Below, piece by piece: positions 30,075 through 41,317 of a stretch of 64,000 nt of DNA (positions are counted from its first letter, which is position 1; the number at the start of each line of letters is the position of its first letter). This DNA comes from Trichomonas vaginalis G3 (Eukaryota > Parabasalia > Trichomonadida > Trichomonadidae). The stretch spans positions 22,413,300 through 22,477,299 of the forward strand of contig NC_067204.1 of assembly GCF_026262505.1 (NCBI RefSeq). The letters are read 5' to 3'. The notes under the pieces are model-generated. The model saw only the letters and a list, made by a program, of their open reading frames with translations. It had not been told where the DNA came from and ran no database searches. The position numbers and the translations under genes were made by a program.

Positions 30075-32729
30075 TTATTTTTTGTGCTGCTCAAACCATT
30101 GTTTCTTAAAGTCCTGAATCTTCTGCTTCAATTCTGGTAGAGGAATCGCATCATTTTCTCCAAGAGGTGCCTGGCTAAGAGGGCATTTTCCTGAAGTTCT
30201 AAGTAAGTTCTCGAATGTGAGCTGATCAACGATAGTATCATCGGGTAATTTTACAGGATTCTCCATTAAGTCTTCTGTCAACTGATCGTTGAATTCTCCT
30301 GGAATATCTTCCCATGGAATGTCTATTCTCTCCAACTCTTCTTTCTTGGCGAATACCAGTCTGGCGAACTTAGAAAAATCGGCCTTAAGAGTCGAACTTC
30401 CGATTTTCTGGATGTAATCGAGAGTTTTCTGAACAAGATCGTTAGAATAAAAGGCTTCGTTATTTACGAATGCGCAGATGTACTCATCGGAGATACAATG
30501 GGATAGCGTTGTGGCAATTGCCTCGAAGAAATCGTTGTAATGGAATCCGAAACCGATAATTCTCTGCGAAAAGAAGTTAATGTTCTTGTAGATGAGGAAA
30601 TTGAGTGTGGAAAGTGTTAATGAGGTTAATTTCTTGATAACTCTTTCAACACTGAAGATATGTGGGAGGAAACTTGTAATTTTCTCAATAAGCTTCAAAG
30701 CTTTATCTGTTGTCTGGATGGTTGTCCTCAAAATACTCTTTTCGGTTTCGATTTCGGATGTATCGCGGCTATCGCGTGGATCTGGGTCTTTAATTGCGTA
30801 TTCCTCAAGAAGTCTCTGCATGTCGCCCAAATGGAGGATTGTATCATCGACCAAATGGAAGACGACATCTTGGTAGATCTGTTCATCGCAGTGTTGAGCG
30901 AAATAATTCTTAAATTCGTTAAATTGGAACCAATATCTCAACAAATCCTGCGCGGTGTTTCTGAAATTGAATCTATCGTAATATTCGCTGTGCGATCCTG
31001 TGTTCTGGACATCACTGAAGAATTTTGCCAAAGATGGGATCATTTGTTCAGCAATGTGTGGTAATCCAGAGACCAAGAAGCATTTTTCGTGGTCCTTAGA
31101 TATTGTTGCGAAGATTTCTACGATATCTGACTTAATAAACAAAGAGTTGATGTAATCGTAGTTAGAAAAGATCGCAGACAGATTACAAAGGCTTGTACTG
31201 AGGTTCTGAGGTGGTTCAAGCATAATGATGAGGTTCATCACATTGACTAACCCGCCAAGAATGTAATCAGGTAAAAATTTGTAATCAAGTGGCACTTTTT
31301 CTGGTAATTTCGGTTCTTGGTAATTGGCCTGATTCTTTAAGAATATGAATGAGCAGTTAAAGAAATCTATGAAATTGATCAATTTGTCTTCCATTAATAT
31401 ATGTGCTTCCAAACAACTTACTGCGAGGGTTAGCTGCTTAATTTCGAAGTCCTGACCTGGAGTACGGCGAGAGCGGTTAATGTTGCGGCTGAGATTAGGA
31501 ATCATGCGGCAGAAAGAGCAAGATACGAATGAGATGCATCTCCATGCCAAGAAAAAGAAATGGCTGACGAGCGTGATATCCTTATTTTGGCACTGATCCA
31601 ATTCCTTGGCGTATTCTTCGGCATCGAGCCTTCCTTGGTAGTTTATTGGATCAGAATCGTGGATATCTTTGTAGTAGCTCCTTCCGAAGTCGGATCTTGG
31701 GTCGTACCATTTGTTATTTTCGCCGGTTGGTGCAAGAAGGTTCACATCTTCGTCAATTTGAAGAACTGCGTTAGAATTGTAGATATAATGGGGATCTATG
31801 TTGTTTACCTGCTTCTCTGTAAATAATGCTAAGCGAATTAATGTGTATTCGAGGTGGTAGCCGATGGCTTCGAGGTACATTGCTTTGACAGAGTTATTAA
31901 ACATGATTCCGTCTTTATTGAGTATGCTGAGTGACTCTACGAGCTTGCCCATCAATGAAACAATCTGTTTGCGTGTTGAAGGAGCAAGTAAACTCTTGAA
32001 TAAATCGAATAATTGAGTATGATAGTTGAAGAATGTCGAATTGGCAAGTTTTATTATCTCTTTGGTGAGATTTCCGTTTGGATCAGAGAATATCTCTGTG
32101 CATCTGTCCAATCTATCATGTGGAAAGATGGATTGAGATAAAAGTTGTTTAATAACGGGTTCGAAGTATTGGGAGTTGGCGAAAGCGATTCTTATATCAT
32201 TGAAACCTAAGAAATAGTTGATAAAATTGATGTTTGTCGCTGCATATGTAACATCTCCTTTCATTGTTCTGTCAGAGAAGATCGTTATGGAAAGGATGAA
32301 TAACTTGAGTCTATTTTCTGACTCAAACTCGTTATTTTCGTTCCTGGCAAGAACAAGTTTAATAAATTTTTCAACCCAGTTCCAGTTGACTAATTTGCTA
32401 ACGACGTACTTGACAAAGTGCTCGGCAATGAGAGAGATTGTGAAGTCCTCTTGGAAGACTGTTGGTATGTCGATCATGCATTTGATATAATTGTCAGCAG
32501 CTTCTTTAATCAGCTTGCAAACGTTAGACTCGGACTGTATGGATGATAAGAGAATAAGAATTTGGAACGATGAGACCTTATTCTTATCAATAGAAGACAT
32601 TATATTAAATATGAACTCGTCTTGGCTAAAATCGCTTGAAACAGTAGAGGCTATAGTATTTGTAAGGAGTTCTGTATCCAAGGCTGGCATCTTACGAACG
32701 AACTCAAGAAGCTCCGGCTCTAATGACAT
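30075..32729 (-). CDS. Ubiquitin conjugation factor E4 (UFD2-type), U-box ligase
   Basis: 884 residues from ATG. The body is the all-helical Ufd2 core, with recognisable pieces such as HFFFLAWRCISFVSCSFCRM and, near the end, GEFNDQLTEDLMENPVKLPD. The C-terminal ~70 residues are a U-box: DQLTFENLLRTSGKCPLSQ followed by PLPELKQKIQDFKKQW, giving a RING-like fold without zinc ligands. E4 enzymes extend ubiquitin chains on proteins already tagged, working with CDC48/p97 in degradation. Length matches yeast Ufd2 (about 960) allowing for a shorter N-terminus. The stop reads TAAA. Initiator box at 32741-32749. Confidence 0.9.
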   Translation of the reverse strand: MSLEPELLEFVRKMPALDTELLTNTIASTVSSDFSQDEFIFNIMSSIDKNKVSSFQILILLSSIQSESNVCKLIKEAADNYIKCMIDIPTVFQEDFTISLIAEHFVKYVVSKLVNWNWVEKFIKLVLARNENNEFESENRLKLFILSITIFSDRTMKGDVTYAATNINFINYFLGFNDIRIAFANSQYFEPVIKQLLSQSIFPHDRLDRCTEIFSDPNGNLTKEIIKLANSTFFNYHTQLFDLFKSLLAPSTRKQIVSLMGKLVESLSILNKDGIMFNNSVKAMYLEAIGYHLEYTLIRLALFTEKQVNNIDPHYIYNSNAVLQIDEDVNLLAPTGENNKWYDPRSDFGRSYYKDIHDSDPINYQGRLDAEEYAKELDQCQNKDITLVSHFFFLAWRCISFVSCSFCRMIPNLSRNINRSRRTPGQDFEIKQLTLAVSCLEAHILMEDKLINFIDFFNCSFIFLKNQANYQEPKLPEKVPLDYKFLPDYILGGLVNVMNLIIMLEPPQNLSTSLCNLSAIFSNYDYINSLFIKSDIVEIFATISKDHEKCFLVSGLPHIAEQMIPSLAKFFSDVQNTGSHSEYYDRFNFRNTAQDLLRYWFQFNEFKNYFAQHCDEQIYQDVVFHLVDDTILHLGDMQRLLEEYAIKDPDPRDSRDTSEIETEKSILRTTIQTTDKALKLIEKITSFLPHIFSVERVIKKLTSLTLSTLNFLIYKNINFFSQRIIGFGFHYNDFFEAIATTLSHCISDEYICAFVNNEAFYSNDLVQKTLDYIQKIGSSTLKADFSKFARLVFAKKEELERIDIPWEDIPGEFNDQLTEDLMENPVKLPDDTIVDQLTFENLLRTSGKCPLSQAPLGENDAIPLPELKQKIQDFKKQWFEQHKK

Positions 32730-32740
32730 CAGAACAATCT

Positions 32741-32749
32741 CAATAATGA
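32741..32749 (-). promoter_or_regulatory. Putative initiator of the E4 gene
   Basis: TCATTATTG on the minus strand, ~19 bp before the ATG. Confidence 0.5.
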
Positions 32750-32851
32750 AAAGCGAAAAAAAAAATTTGACAACAGGTTACAAAATTTTTCCATTATAAA
32801 ACTTTCACTTCCTGATTCACAGTTGCAAAATAATCTAATCCCGAAATTGTT

Positions 32852-33163
32852 ATGAAACTCAAAAAAATTCCATTTTGTATAAAGGAAAAATTCCATATTC
32901 AGTCCCACGCATTGAACTAATAGATGACTATATACTAAAGATGATTAATGTACCGCATTATTCAAGAAAAGGAAGACATCTTGATAGAGAATTGGAAAAA
33001 AATTTCAATTTCATTGAAGTCTATGATGAATGGATCGGACATGAAGAACAAATACAATCAGACTTCATTGGAATACTATCGAAATTGCTTCAATCCTTTG
33101 ATTTTGAATGAATTTTCCAAAGAATTAGCTTTTTCAATAGTTTTATACATTCTAATCGAATGA
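32852..33163 (+). pseudogene. Possible decayed gene fragment
   Basis: Two overlapping frames (32875-33111 and 32948-33163) without a good shared start. The ATG at 32852 is out of frame with the longer one. A piece reads like protein (FIEVYDEWIGHEEQIQSDFI), but no family is recognised. It may be a frameshifted remnant or chance. Confidence 0.25.
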
Positions 33164-34124
33164 TGTTCATCCTGTAAGCCTCTTACATCTTGAATTATAT
33201 TTTTTAAAATTCCAAAAAAAAATTCAAAATTTGAAGTTTATCTTTCAAAAATAACTTTTTTCACTCAAAAAACATAATTTCAAATATTTTTGGAATTACA
33301 GATGCTAGTTACAATTGATTTTTGTAAGAACGAGTTAATTCTTTTGGCAAAATTCATTGATAATTAGAATAATATGATTGATTCTAAAAAATTATTATTG
33401 AACTCCAGGCTTGAGTTGGACATTGAATACTTAAATACATTGCAATAAGCTAAATCGTCATTGAAAAAAATAACACAGTCATCCCGGTTCATATCATTTG
33501 AATCAATTCATAAGGATCCAACTCGGTGCAATGGCATACCCAAACACTAAATAACGGTAAAAATTTGTTTCTCTCCTAAATATTTTATATATCATCATTT
33601 TTATTAATTTCATTCTCAATTTATTAGACTAAACCTTTTTAATTATGAAATGTTTATCGAAACATCTTCAATGACTAATCCCACATAGTTTTCAATCATT
33701 AAACGTCTATAGTATAGCATGACAATAAAAAAGGCATTTTTTCCATTCGATGATAAAGATACTTATCACTGAACATAGAATCTAGCTATCCTATTTTTAC
33801 TGTATTTTAAGAGGGTGTAGATTCAATAGGTTATTTTATATTTTGAAGGAGCTTTCACAGGAGTTTACGGATGGAGATTCTGAATTCCTTTTTTCAATAT
33901 GGTGCATAGAATACTTGTACTCCTGATGCATTAGACAACACATCATGAAATAGATATCTTACAGCTGATGGCTTAATAAGCAAACAAAATTGAAGCGAAT
34001 CCGTTTTTTTGTGAATGATACTGAAAATTGAATTGCAATTAATGAAAACCTTAATCTAAAAATATTGAAAAAAGTAAAGATAGAAAATAGTATTTTATTT
34101 AACAGAATGAGTTAAACATTGAAT
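33164..34124. other. Intergenic interval
   Basis: About 960 bp with no gene recognised. Confidence 0.5.
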
Positions 34125-34679
34125 TTAGAAGAATGAGAAATCGAATGTCTCATTCCAATCTATTTGCTCGGGTTCACTAACACCGAGTTGGAGTTGATTT
34201 TGTTCTTCTTCTTCATTGCAGACTGAATCAAACAAATCATCAACATTAATTGGTTGCATTTTGATTGGAATTTGCTCTGGTGTTGGTGGCTTAGTTTCCT
34301 TTGAGTTTTCACGATGATGTAGTGGTAGTGCTGGAGCTTTTCCCTTCGAAACAAAGAGTGCATACCTGTTCTTAATGTTAACATCGGATCTGTTCTGGAA
34401 GAACTTGGCGATTTTAGACCACTTTGGACCCATTTCGTGCACTTTTTCAATGAGAAGGGAATCTTCCTGGACACTCCACGGGCCGTTTGTAACATCTGGT
34501 GAAAGGTAGTTGATGTAACGTTCACGGCATTGTCTGGTTGTTCTAGTTTTCATAATAGAAGCAATTTTCTTCCATGCTCTATTTCCATGAATGCGGACTA
34601 ATTCAATTAAGCGTGAATCTTCTTCAGCAGTGAACTTTTGTCTTGTGGTCTTGCCCTCATTGTTCTTGGTTGCTTCCAT
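34125..34679 (-). CDS. R2R3 Myb DNA-binding protein
   Basis: 184 residues from ATG to a TAAA stop. Two Myb repeats: R2 at ~14-62 (FTAEEDSRLIELVRIHG, AWKKIASIM, RQCRERYINYL) and R3 at ~65-113 (GPWSVQEDSLLIEKVHEMG, KWSKIAKFF, NIKNRYALFV). The first tryptophan of R2 is replaced by Phe, a common change. The C-terminal ~70 residues are acidic and glutamine/asparagine-containing, a possible activation region. Trichomonad Myb proteins of this size bind specific promoter elements (known for the T. vaginalis family). Initiator box at 34704-34714. Confidence 0.93.
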   Translation of the reverse strand: MEATKNNEGKTTRQKFTAEEDSRLIELVRIHGNRAWKKIASIMKTRTTRQCRERYINYLSPDVTNGPWSVQEDSLLIEKVHEMGPKWSKIAKFFQNRSDVNIKNRYALFVSKGKAPALPLHHRENSKETKPPTPEQIPIKMQPINVDDLFDSVCNEEEEQNQLQLGVSEPEQIDWNETFDFSFF

Positions 34680-34703
34680 TCGCCGAAGGAATGGTAAATA
34701 CTT

Positions 34704-34714
34704 GAGAAAAATGA
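34704..34714 (-). promoter_or_regulatory. Putative initiator of the Myb gene
   Basis: TCATTTTTCTC on the minus strand, ~30 bp before the ATG, close to the trichomonad consensus. Confidence 0.5.
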
Positions 34715-36551
34715 CTTGTTATTTTTTTTCTTTCGTTTACGATTAGTGTTAAAAAATTGAGAGACTTGTTTTTCAATGTGTTTTCAATTTTGTAAAAGTT
34801 ATGATCTAGTATTGAATTTAATTCAGTTATCATAATGAGGCATTTTCGACTTTTCAGGATTATTCATGATATGCTGAGTAAAATAATCTATATTTTCCTT
34901 GTTTGAAATAAATTGAATTTCCGAAAATTCCTTTTGAATATCACATTCAATTCTAAGCCAAATTGTACGTAAACTATTTAATTACTAATCTTGGATTATA
35001 ATTAATAATTCAGGATCCTGATCTAATTACAAATCCAGCTGACTGATTTTTAGGATGATTGCTATGATGGATACTTAATTTATATATAAACATTCCCTTC
35101 GTTCTTGTGAACTATAATATACATTTCCTATAATAAATATTGAAAGATACTAGAATTTGAATAGTTCTCAATTCTACAATAATCCCAATTCAATTTTATT
35201 TGTGGAGAAATATGGCTGAAACTTGTACCGCCCCGTGATAGGATTTTCAAGCGCATGGTAATAATCTACTCATGAGACACTAATGAGAAAGATTCATTGA
35301 TTTTGATTATATTTCTCCCCTTTTTTGGTTTTGAATTGATCTAATGTTGGCATATCCATGCATTTTTCCAGCATAAATAATTAGAATTATTGTCATTATG
35401 AACAGATATTTCGTCTACTAGATTTTTTATAGTTTAACTTTGTTAATTTAATGGACAGACTTTTGAACATAGGGATTTTTCCAAGCATCAACTCATGATT
35501 TAATCGAACTCAAATACTATAGTCCAAATTTAACAATTGTTTTTATAATTAACCCAAAAAAAGTATTAATATGGTAAAATATATACAAAATATATAATTC
35601 TTCAAAATTAAGATATTAATACGTAATAATATTTAAATTGTTACAATTTGATATTATATCAAGCAAAATGTAATACAAAATTATATTGAATAATTTGTTT
35701 CTAATACAAAACAAATTGAATTCATTAGAATTCCAAATTAAAGGCCCTTGAATTTATGCAAAGCTATTTTTGAATGATCAACAGATATTTTTAAAACATT
35801 TCACAAGCAATCATATCATTTATGCTTTTTGAAAACTGAGAATAAGATATATTTTCAACAAAACTAACCATTATCCATATCATATATTTATGTTTAAATA
35901 AATTGATTTTTTCAAATTTCAAACGAATCTTTCAAAACCTTTATTTCATAGTTTTTGTATATTTTAATCAATGTCAAAATCTGATTCATTTCCACCATTA
36001 AAATAAAAGAACAGTATAAATCAATATTTCTAACGTATTTATGGAAAATCTGTCAAAATTTTGATGATTTCACATGGCTATTCAGCATTTTATTATTAAA
36101 TATTACTACAGAATTATCATTAATACTAATCCTCTAAAAATCCGAATGAAATTATCTGTTTTTTAATTAACTCATTAAAATTTATGCCCAATTTACTCTG
36201 ACCTCTTTGCTTCCGTTCATTAGATTCCATTTATATTGCAACGCACCTTGAACGTATTATGAAATCCATGAAAACAATTTCACATCATTCAAATGTATGA
36301 TCGATATAGAAATGTCTGAGACAAAACTTCGAGCTACCATATACAAAAATCATATTTACAATTAAAATCACACTTGAGATTGAATTCGTGGATTAACCAT
36401 ATATAATACCCATGTATCATCGTTTTTCTTAGCAAGAAAAATATATTTTCTAGTTCAATTCAATCAAAGGATTCCAAAAACGAATTTTTGAATTTTTCAA
36501 AAATATAATTGCAAAAATAATAACATTTAATCACAAAAAATAAAAATCTAA
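34715..36551. other. Long intergenic interval
   Basis: About 1.8 kb of AT-rich DNA. No gene, RNA gene or inverted-repeat pair recognised. In particular there is no trace of the PH-BEACH-WD40 segment that might have continued the gene ending at 36552. Confidence 0.5.
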
Positions 36552-39500
36552 TTATAAGTGACCATATCCAGATCTCTTCTGAATTAAATCTCTTGCAATA
36601 GCAGCCTCTTGATCAAAACTTTCATCAATGTTTACAAGAAGGTCATTTTTGACTGGTATTATCTGTCCTATCATCCATTTCAATGACTCCGTGAATGTTT
36701 GATGAAATTCAGCTTTTGCATCTTCGATTGTTTTCTCTCTTCTCTTAAATTGCTCAAGAGATAGAGATGGAGACTTAGTTCTAAACGCGTAGATTACATT
36801 TCCGAATTCTTTTCTTGAAGGACATTTCTCCAACAATCTCAATGCAGCAACAGCTCTTTCTTCAAGTTTCAGTTGCAATTTGTCATCAAGAATAACATCG
36901 AAGTACAAAGGAAGCCTTTCCAGTTGTCTAGAAAGAATATCAAATAGAGAATCAATCGAATTCAAATGCAAACTTGCAACAGAATCAGAATCAGGTGAAT
37001 ATGTGTATACATCTTTGAAAGTTTGGACAATTCCTGTTGATTTGTTCGCTACAGTTACTCCGTTTTCGAATCTGAAGAAAATTGAAGCAAAAGTGAACAA
37101 AAACAGTCTGTCCAGTGAATTTGGTTCGAGCAGTTTGCCCTCAAATGCAATTTCTCCGGTCATTTCAATGAAAAGAGTCAAAATATCATGGTTTTGCCTT
37201 GAAGATAACAAAAGTAAGAGACTGAATATGGCAGTTATAGTATCTTTGCTTGAAGATGTAATATTTGTAACAATCCACATAAGAACTGTCTGTACATTCG
37301 CATTAGGTAAGAACATGCTGATGATTGGGAACAAATACCATGTACCCATTGCAGTTAACTGCATCGGATCCGCTGCAAACACTTTCTGTCTCCTTTCTTC
37401 ATCTTCTGGTCTTAAAGCGAGGCCTAGAAGGAGCGGATATAAATCTGGATGTTCGGGTAACAAGCCAAACATCAAATCAAATATCTGACCGCATCTGTTT
37501 TTGAGCATCTTGACAACTCCAAGTGATACTATGTGGAAGGAATGTGGCATTGTCCGTAAAAACATCAAAATTATTTCAACACAAACAGGATCTGAGCTAG
37601 TTTCGATCAATTTCCAAAACTGGTTAATGGTTATCTTCTTTAATTGAACGTTCGAAAGTGTTCTTAACAAAATAATTTTGAGATCATCTCCGATATTCAT
37701 TTGCATCAGGCCAACAAGTCGCATGGCATGCAAAGGAGTCGATATACAATATCCCATTCTGATTAATACTAATTCAAGTTCACTTTTCAGTTCATTTGAA
37801 AGCATATTGTGTTGGCACATTAACATGTAGTCAACAGCTAATGTGGATAGCAAATTTGGAGAGTTCCTGACCAAATCAAAGACATTTCTTGACCAATCTT
37901 TGACAATTTGTGAAAAATCTTTTGTTTTTACCCAAATCCAAGGATTGATAACCAATTCCATGATCCAAAATCCGGTTGGATCCACTGTTGCAATTTCTTT
38001 GCAGGCTCTGTACGATGAAAAAGTTTTCAAATAATCTTTCATCAAAAATCCAATATTATATGAGAGATAACGCTCGCACTCCAGGTCAAAATCATGATAA
38101 TCCTTAAGCGTCAGCAGTTGAAGCAGGTTGAGCATCAAAATATTGAATTTTTGGTCAGTATTACTTTCAAAAACTTTGACAAGTAAAAGTCTGTACTTAG
38201 GAAGGCTGACATACTCAATAAATGGCATATTATAGTATTTAACGTTAGGATGCATAGTGATTCCGCTTTCAAATTTGATAGATCCGAATTTTTTGAAACA
38301 CCCCGAATAACAAATCGGATTTCCGAGCGTTTCACGTGTTGCCAAACTATTTGCGAAGTTTTGATCGATGAAATGGTCGTAAAGAGCGAAAGATCCGATA
38401 TAACAAGAATTAATTTCGTCAGAAACCATGTCCGTTTTACCAAACTTTATAGTTTTGATTTCTCCAAGTGATGGGCGGGAAAATTCGGACATTCTCGAGT
38501 TATCAATTCCGAAATAATTCGTAAACATCTGTTTCGAAAAGTTGTAAGAGAATGCGTAGTGTTCCCACTGAACAGTCTTGAATGGATCAACAAGTAAAGT
38601 TACCTTTGTTCGCTTTACTTGGTCTTGGAAGACGATTTCTACTTGATTATGGTTTATCTGTATAATAAACATCCCTCCTTGGTTATCGTAAGCATGTATG
38701 AGCTCTATAGGTGGTGATCCTGGCAGAATTAGCTTCTGATCGACCTTCAACCATACAGAAAAAGTAAAATCTTTCGAAAAGAAGTTCGTAAAGTTACCAA
38801 GAGCAGTGAAAATCAAATCACAACCAGGATTAAATACAGGATATGGCATCGCCAGTTGAAAACTCATTAAATCTGTAATTCTATTTAAGAAATCTAAGGA
38901 TTTTGGAGTATATCCCTTACCAAAATACGAATATAACTCACTAATCAATGCATTTGTCCTCTCCTTATGAGAAGCAAAGTTAATAATATTTGAAAATAGG
39001 TTAAAAACAATTTCTCTTTGATTTTCTGGTATAAACATTGTAATTTTGGTAAGTTCTGATATTGATACAATGGATTCTTCTGTTTCTGACGTAAGATATT
39101 TTAATAATAATAAATCTATTGATTCTTTCACCAAAGGATCGGAATTTCCTGGTGTTGTAAGAATACAGTCATTAAGGATCTTAAGTACACGCCAGAAATC
39201 GCGTTTTTTACTATACAATTTGAATATTAAAGTGACAAATTTTGGTCTTCTGAATAAAATTGTTGTATAAGGCTTCGGACAGTACGTAGACCCTTGTACT
39301 AAAGCAAGAAGCATATCTAATGTCTGATTATTTATGTTTACCGGCTCTAAAATGTCTAATATTTGTTCTAAAGTTTGAATTTGGTTTGGTTTGATGTAAA
39401 AATCATTGGATTGAGCAGTTTTGACCTGGAAGAAATATAATATGTGCATAAGAATCTCATGCGATGGAAAACGTATAAGATATAACAAGAAATAATCAAT

Positions 39501-41300
39501 AAGTGGCTTAATTATGCCATAATCATTAACATTGTATCGAGATGCATTACAACATATTATAAGGATCCTTCTGATAAGGTTGTTGCTCTTTTCTGTGTTA
39601 TCTTTTGATAATTGATCCAATAAATCAGATAAAGGTATCTCAAATTGACAAGTTGCCCTCATAAGTAGTATTTCCAGGTGGGATAAGACAATTTCTTGAA
39701 GGAGGGAGTCTGTTGATAAGTACAAATACTTTTGGAGAAATGATGAAGCTTTTGTCCAAGAATTGGAGGTAGATATGAAGATAGTGATGAAGGAAACAAT
39801 ACTTATGATGGCATCGTAGCATTCTGTCTCAAAATTAGGAAGAATTTTGAGGATTTTTGTCAAAGCTTTAAAAATTATATCCAAAGTAGTATTTGTAAAG
39901 ACATTTGGATTGGAAATCGTCGACCAATTCAATCTGGCTGTCAAATCTGCAATGAAAAATGGAAAATTGGCAAATTTCTGAAGTAATAAGTTAATTAAAG
40001 TATGGTTTTGGTTTTTTGCCATTAAATTGAGAACATTTGTTCGTAGTGACGATAAAACAGGGTTAATTATCTGTGGTCCGAAGAGAGTTTGAGTCGGAAT
40101 GAAAACTTTTGAGTTAAAGAACGTTTCCTCGAAGAAATGAGCCCAACGAGGGAACTGTTTGAGCAAAATTACGGATATTTCACATAGATACAAGATGTGG
40201 TTTTCAGAAGATTTCGAAATTATTTCGTGCATTTGCTCAAAAATCTTTGATTGCATGCTTATTTTGGCAATATGCATTGCAGAAATTATTCCTTCGAGCA
40301 CATCTAGAGTACTTTTCGATAAAACTGTGGAAAATAATTCTGCATCAGTCATAACTCCTCGGATTTCAGATTTCATAACTAAAGGAGGTCTGGTATCAAC
40401 AAATGGTTCAACAGGAGCGTTCCCAACAATTTCGGATGGAAAATTTGGTATATTTTGAACTGGATCCAAAATTACATTAAATTCTGGCGGTTTTAGCGAT
40501 TTAATGTATTCGACCATATTTTCTACTACAGATTGAACAGCTTCGTTTGGTAATTTGTGACAAATTTTTAAGAAAAGTTTGATTGAAGGAATAATAATGG
40601 TAAGAAACTTCTCCATTAACATTTTCTTCATGTAATCACTCTGGAGGTCTATGGATTCTGCAAAAGGGGAATCGAAAATTTGTATCATTAATTCAAATGA
40701 CGTAGGAGTTATGTTTTGAAGCTGTAAAAGGCGTGAAAATGATTTTTTGATGCAAGCTGCTTCCATTGGATTATCTAGTGTTATGCTTTTTCTATTCAAA
40801 AGTATAATTAAAGCGGATTGAAAAATATTTTCGGAATTAAGATGGTAATCTATAGCTGTTTGTATTAAATATGGCGTAATATAGCATTTGACGTCTTCGT
40901 ATAGTTTCAATTCAATGTGTTGAAATGATAATAAAATATTATGTAAAGGATGCACTTGAAATTGGTCTTTTGGAAGTATAAGAAATCCAAGAGCAGAGAG
41001 AATGATACCACAATCAATCATATTTTGTTGAATTTTCGTTTCTTGAGTCTTAACTATGTTTGCTATAATGAAATCACCGTCAAAATACTTCGGAAAATTC
41101 ATTTCTTCAAGAATTGTCGATAGTTTAACCCGTTTATTGAATAATTTTTGTACTTGATTGACTTTTTCTGGGTCGATTTGATAATGCTGAAAAAGTTGAA
41201 GTAATCTAGGCGGAAAATCTTGGCAATTCTTTAGAATATTGGTATAATTGTCGAAAAATTGTACCATGATGCTTGGTTCTTGGTCCGCCTTCGATTTCAT
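36552..41300 (-). CDS. Large helical-repeat protein with LamG/ConA-like domain (BEACH-family-like, no BEACH)
   Basis: 1582 residues from ATG. Residues 1-~830 and ~1050-1580 are alpha-solenoid. Between them (~845-1000) is a beta-sandwich region resembling the ConA-like domain of neurobeachin/LvsA proteins: DFTFSVWLKVDQKL, GMFIIQINHNQVEIVFQD, QWEHYAFSYNFSKQMF, SCYIGSFALYDHFID. In those proteins the same order (solenoid, ConA-like, solenoid) precedes PH-BEACH-WD40 modules. Here the protein ends with KRSGYGHL and a genuine stop, and no BEACH or WD40 sequence follows. It may be a specialised paralogue or a shortened one. Role by analogy: membrane trafficking scaffold (inference). Initiator box at 41308-41317. 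Confidence 0.85.
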   Translation of the reverse strand: MKSKADQEPSIMVQFFDNYTNILKNCQDFPPRLLQLFQHYQIDPEKVNQVQKLFNKRVKLSTILEEMNFPKYFDGDFIIANIVKTQETKIQQNMIDCGIILSALGFLILPKDQFQVHPLHNILLSFQHIELKLYEDVKCYITPYLIQTAIDYHLNSENIFQSALIILLNRKSITLDNPMEAACIKKSFSRLLQLQNITPTSFELMIQIFDSPFAESIDLQSDYMKKMLMEKFLTIIIPSIKLFLKICHKLPNEAVQSVVENMVEYIKSLKPPEFNVILDPVQNIPNFPSEIVGNAPVEPFVDTRPPLVMKSEIRGVMTDAELFSTVLSKSTLDVLEGIISAMHIAKISMQSKIFEQMHEIISKSSENHILYLCEISVILLKQFPRWAHFFEETFFNSKVFIPTQTLFGPQIINPVLSSLRTNVLNLMAKNQNHTLINLLLQKFANFPFFIADLTARLNWSTISNPNVFTNTTLDIIFKALTKILKILPNFETECYDAIISIVSFITIFISTSNSWTKASSFLQKYLYLSTDSLLQEIVLSHLEILLMRATCQFEIPLSDLLDQLSKDNTEKSNNLIRRILIICCNASRYNVNDYGIIKPLIDYFLLYLIRFPSHEILMHILYFFQVKTAQSNDFYIKPNQIQTLEQILDILEPVNINNQTLDMLLALVQGSTYCPKPYTTILFRRPKFVTLIFKLYSKKRDFWRVLKILNDCILTTPGNSDPLVKESIDLLLLKYLTSETEESIVSISELTKITMFIPENQREIVFNLFSNIINFASHKERTNALISELYSYFGKGYTPKSLDFLNRITDLMSFQLAMPYPVFNPGCDLIFTALGNFTNFFSKDFTFSVWLKVDQKLILPGSPPIELIHAYDNQGGMFIIQINHNQVEIVFQDQVKRTKVTLLVDPFKTVQWEHYAFSYNFSKQMFTNYFGIDNSRMSEFSRPSLGEIKTIKFGKTDMVSDEINSCYIGSFALYDHFIDQNFANSLATRETLGNPICYSGCFKKFGSIKFESGITMHPNVKYYNMPFIEYVSLPKYRLLLVKVFESNTDQKFNILMLNLLQLLTLKDYHDFDLECERYLSYNIGFLMKDYLKTFSSYRACKEIATVDPTGFWIMELVINPWIWVKTKDFSQIVKDWSRNVFDLVRNSPNLLSTLAVDYMLMCQHNMLSNELKSELELVLIRMGYCISTPLHAMRLVGLMQMNIGDDLKIILLRTLSNVQLKKITINQFWKLIETSSDPVCVEIILMFLRTMPHSFHIVSLGVVKMLKNRCGQIFDLMFGLLPEHPDLYPLLLGLALRPEDEERRQKVFAADPMQLTAMGTWYLFPIISMFLPNANVQTVLMWIVTNITSSSKDTITAIFSLLLLLSSRQNHDILTLFIEMTGEIAFEGKLLEPNSLDRLFLFTFASIFFRFENGVTVANKSTGIVQTFKDVYTYSPDSDSVASLHLNSIDSLFDILSRQLERLPLYFDVILDDKLQLKLEERAVAALRLLEKCPSRKEFGNVIYAFRTKSPSLSLEQFKRREKTIEDAKAEFHQTFTESLKWMIGQIIPVKNDLLVNIDESFDQEAAIARDLIQKRSGYGHL

Positions 41301-41307
41301 TGAGCAA

Positions 41308-41317
41308 AAAAAATTGA
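41308..41317 (-). promoter_or_regulatory. Putative initiator of the LamG-like gene
   Basis: TCAATTTTTT on the minus strand, ~16 bp before the ATG; the same form as the box in front of the HECT gene. Confidence 0.45.

Noticed and set aside
33860-33970. Possible ankyrin remnant (a stretch reading QYGA.NTCTPDAL)
   Set aside because: Too short and interrupted by stops in every frame.
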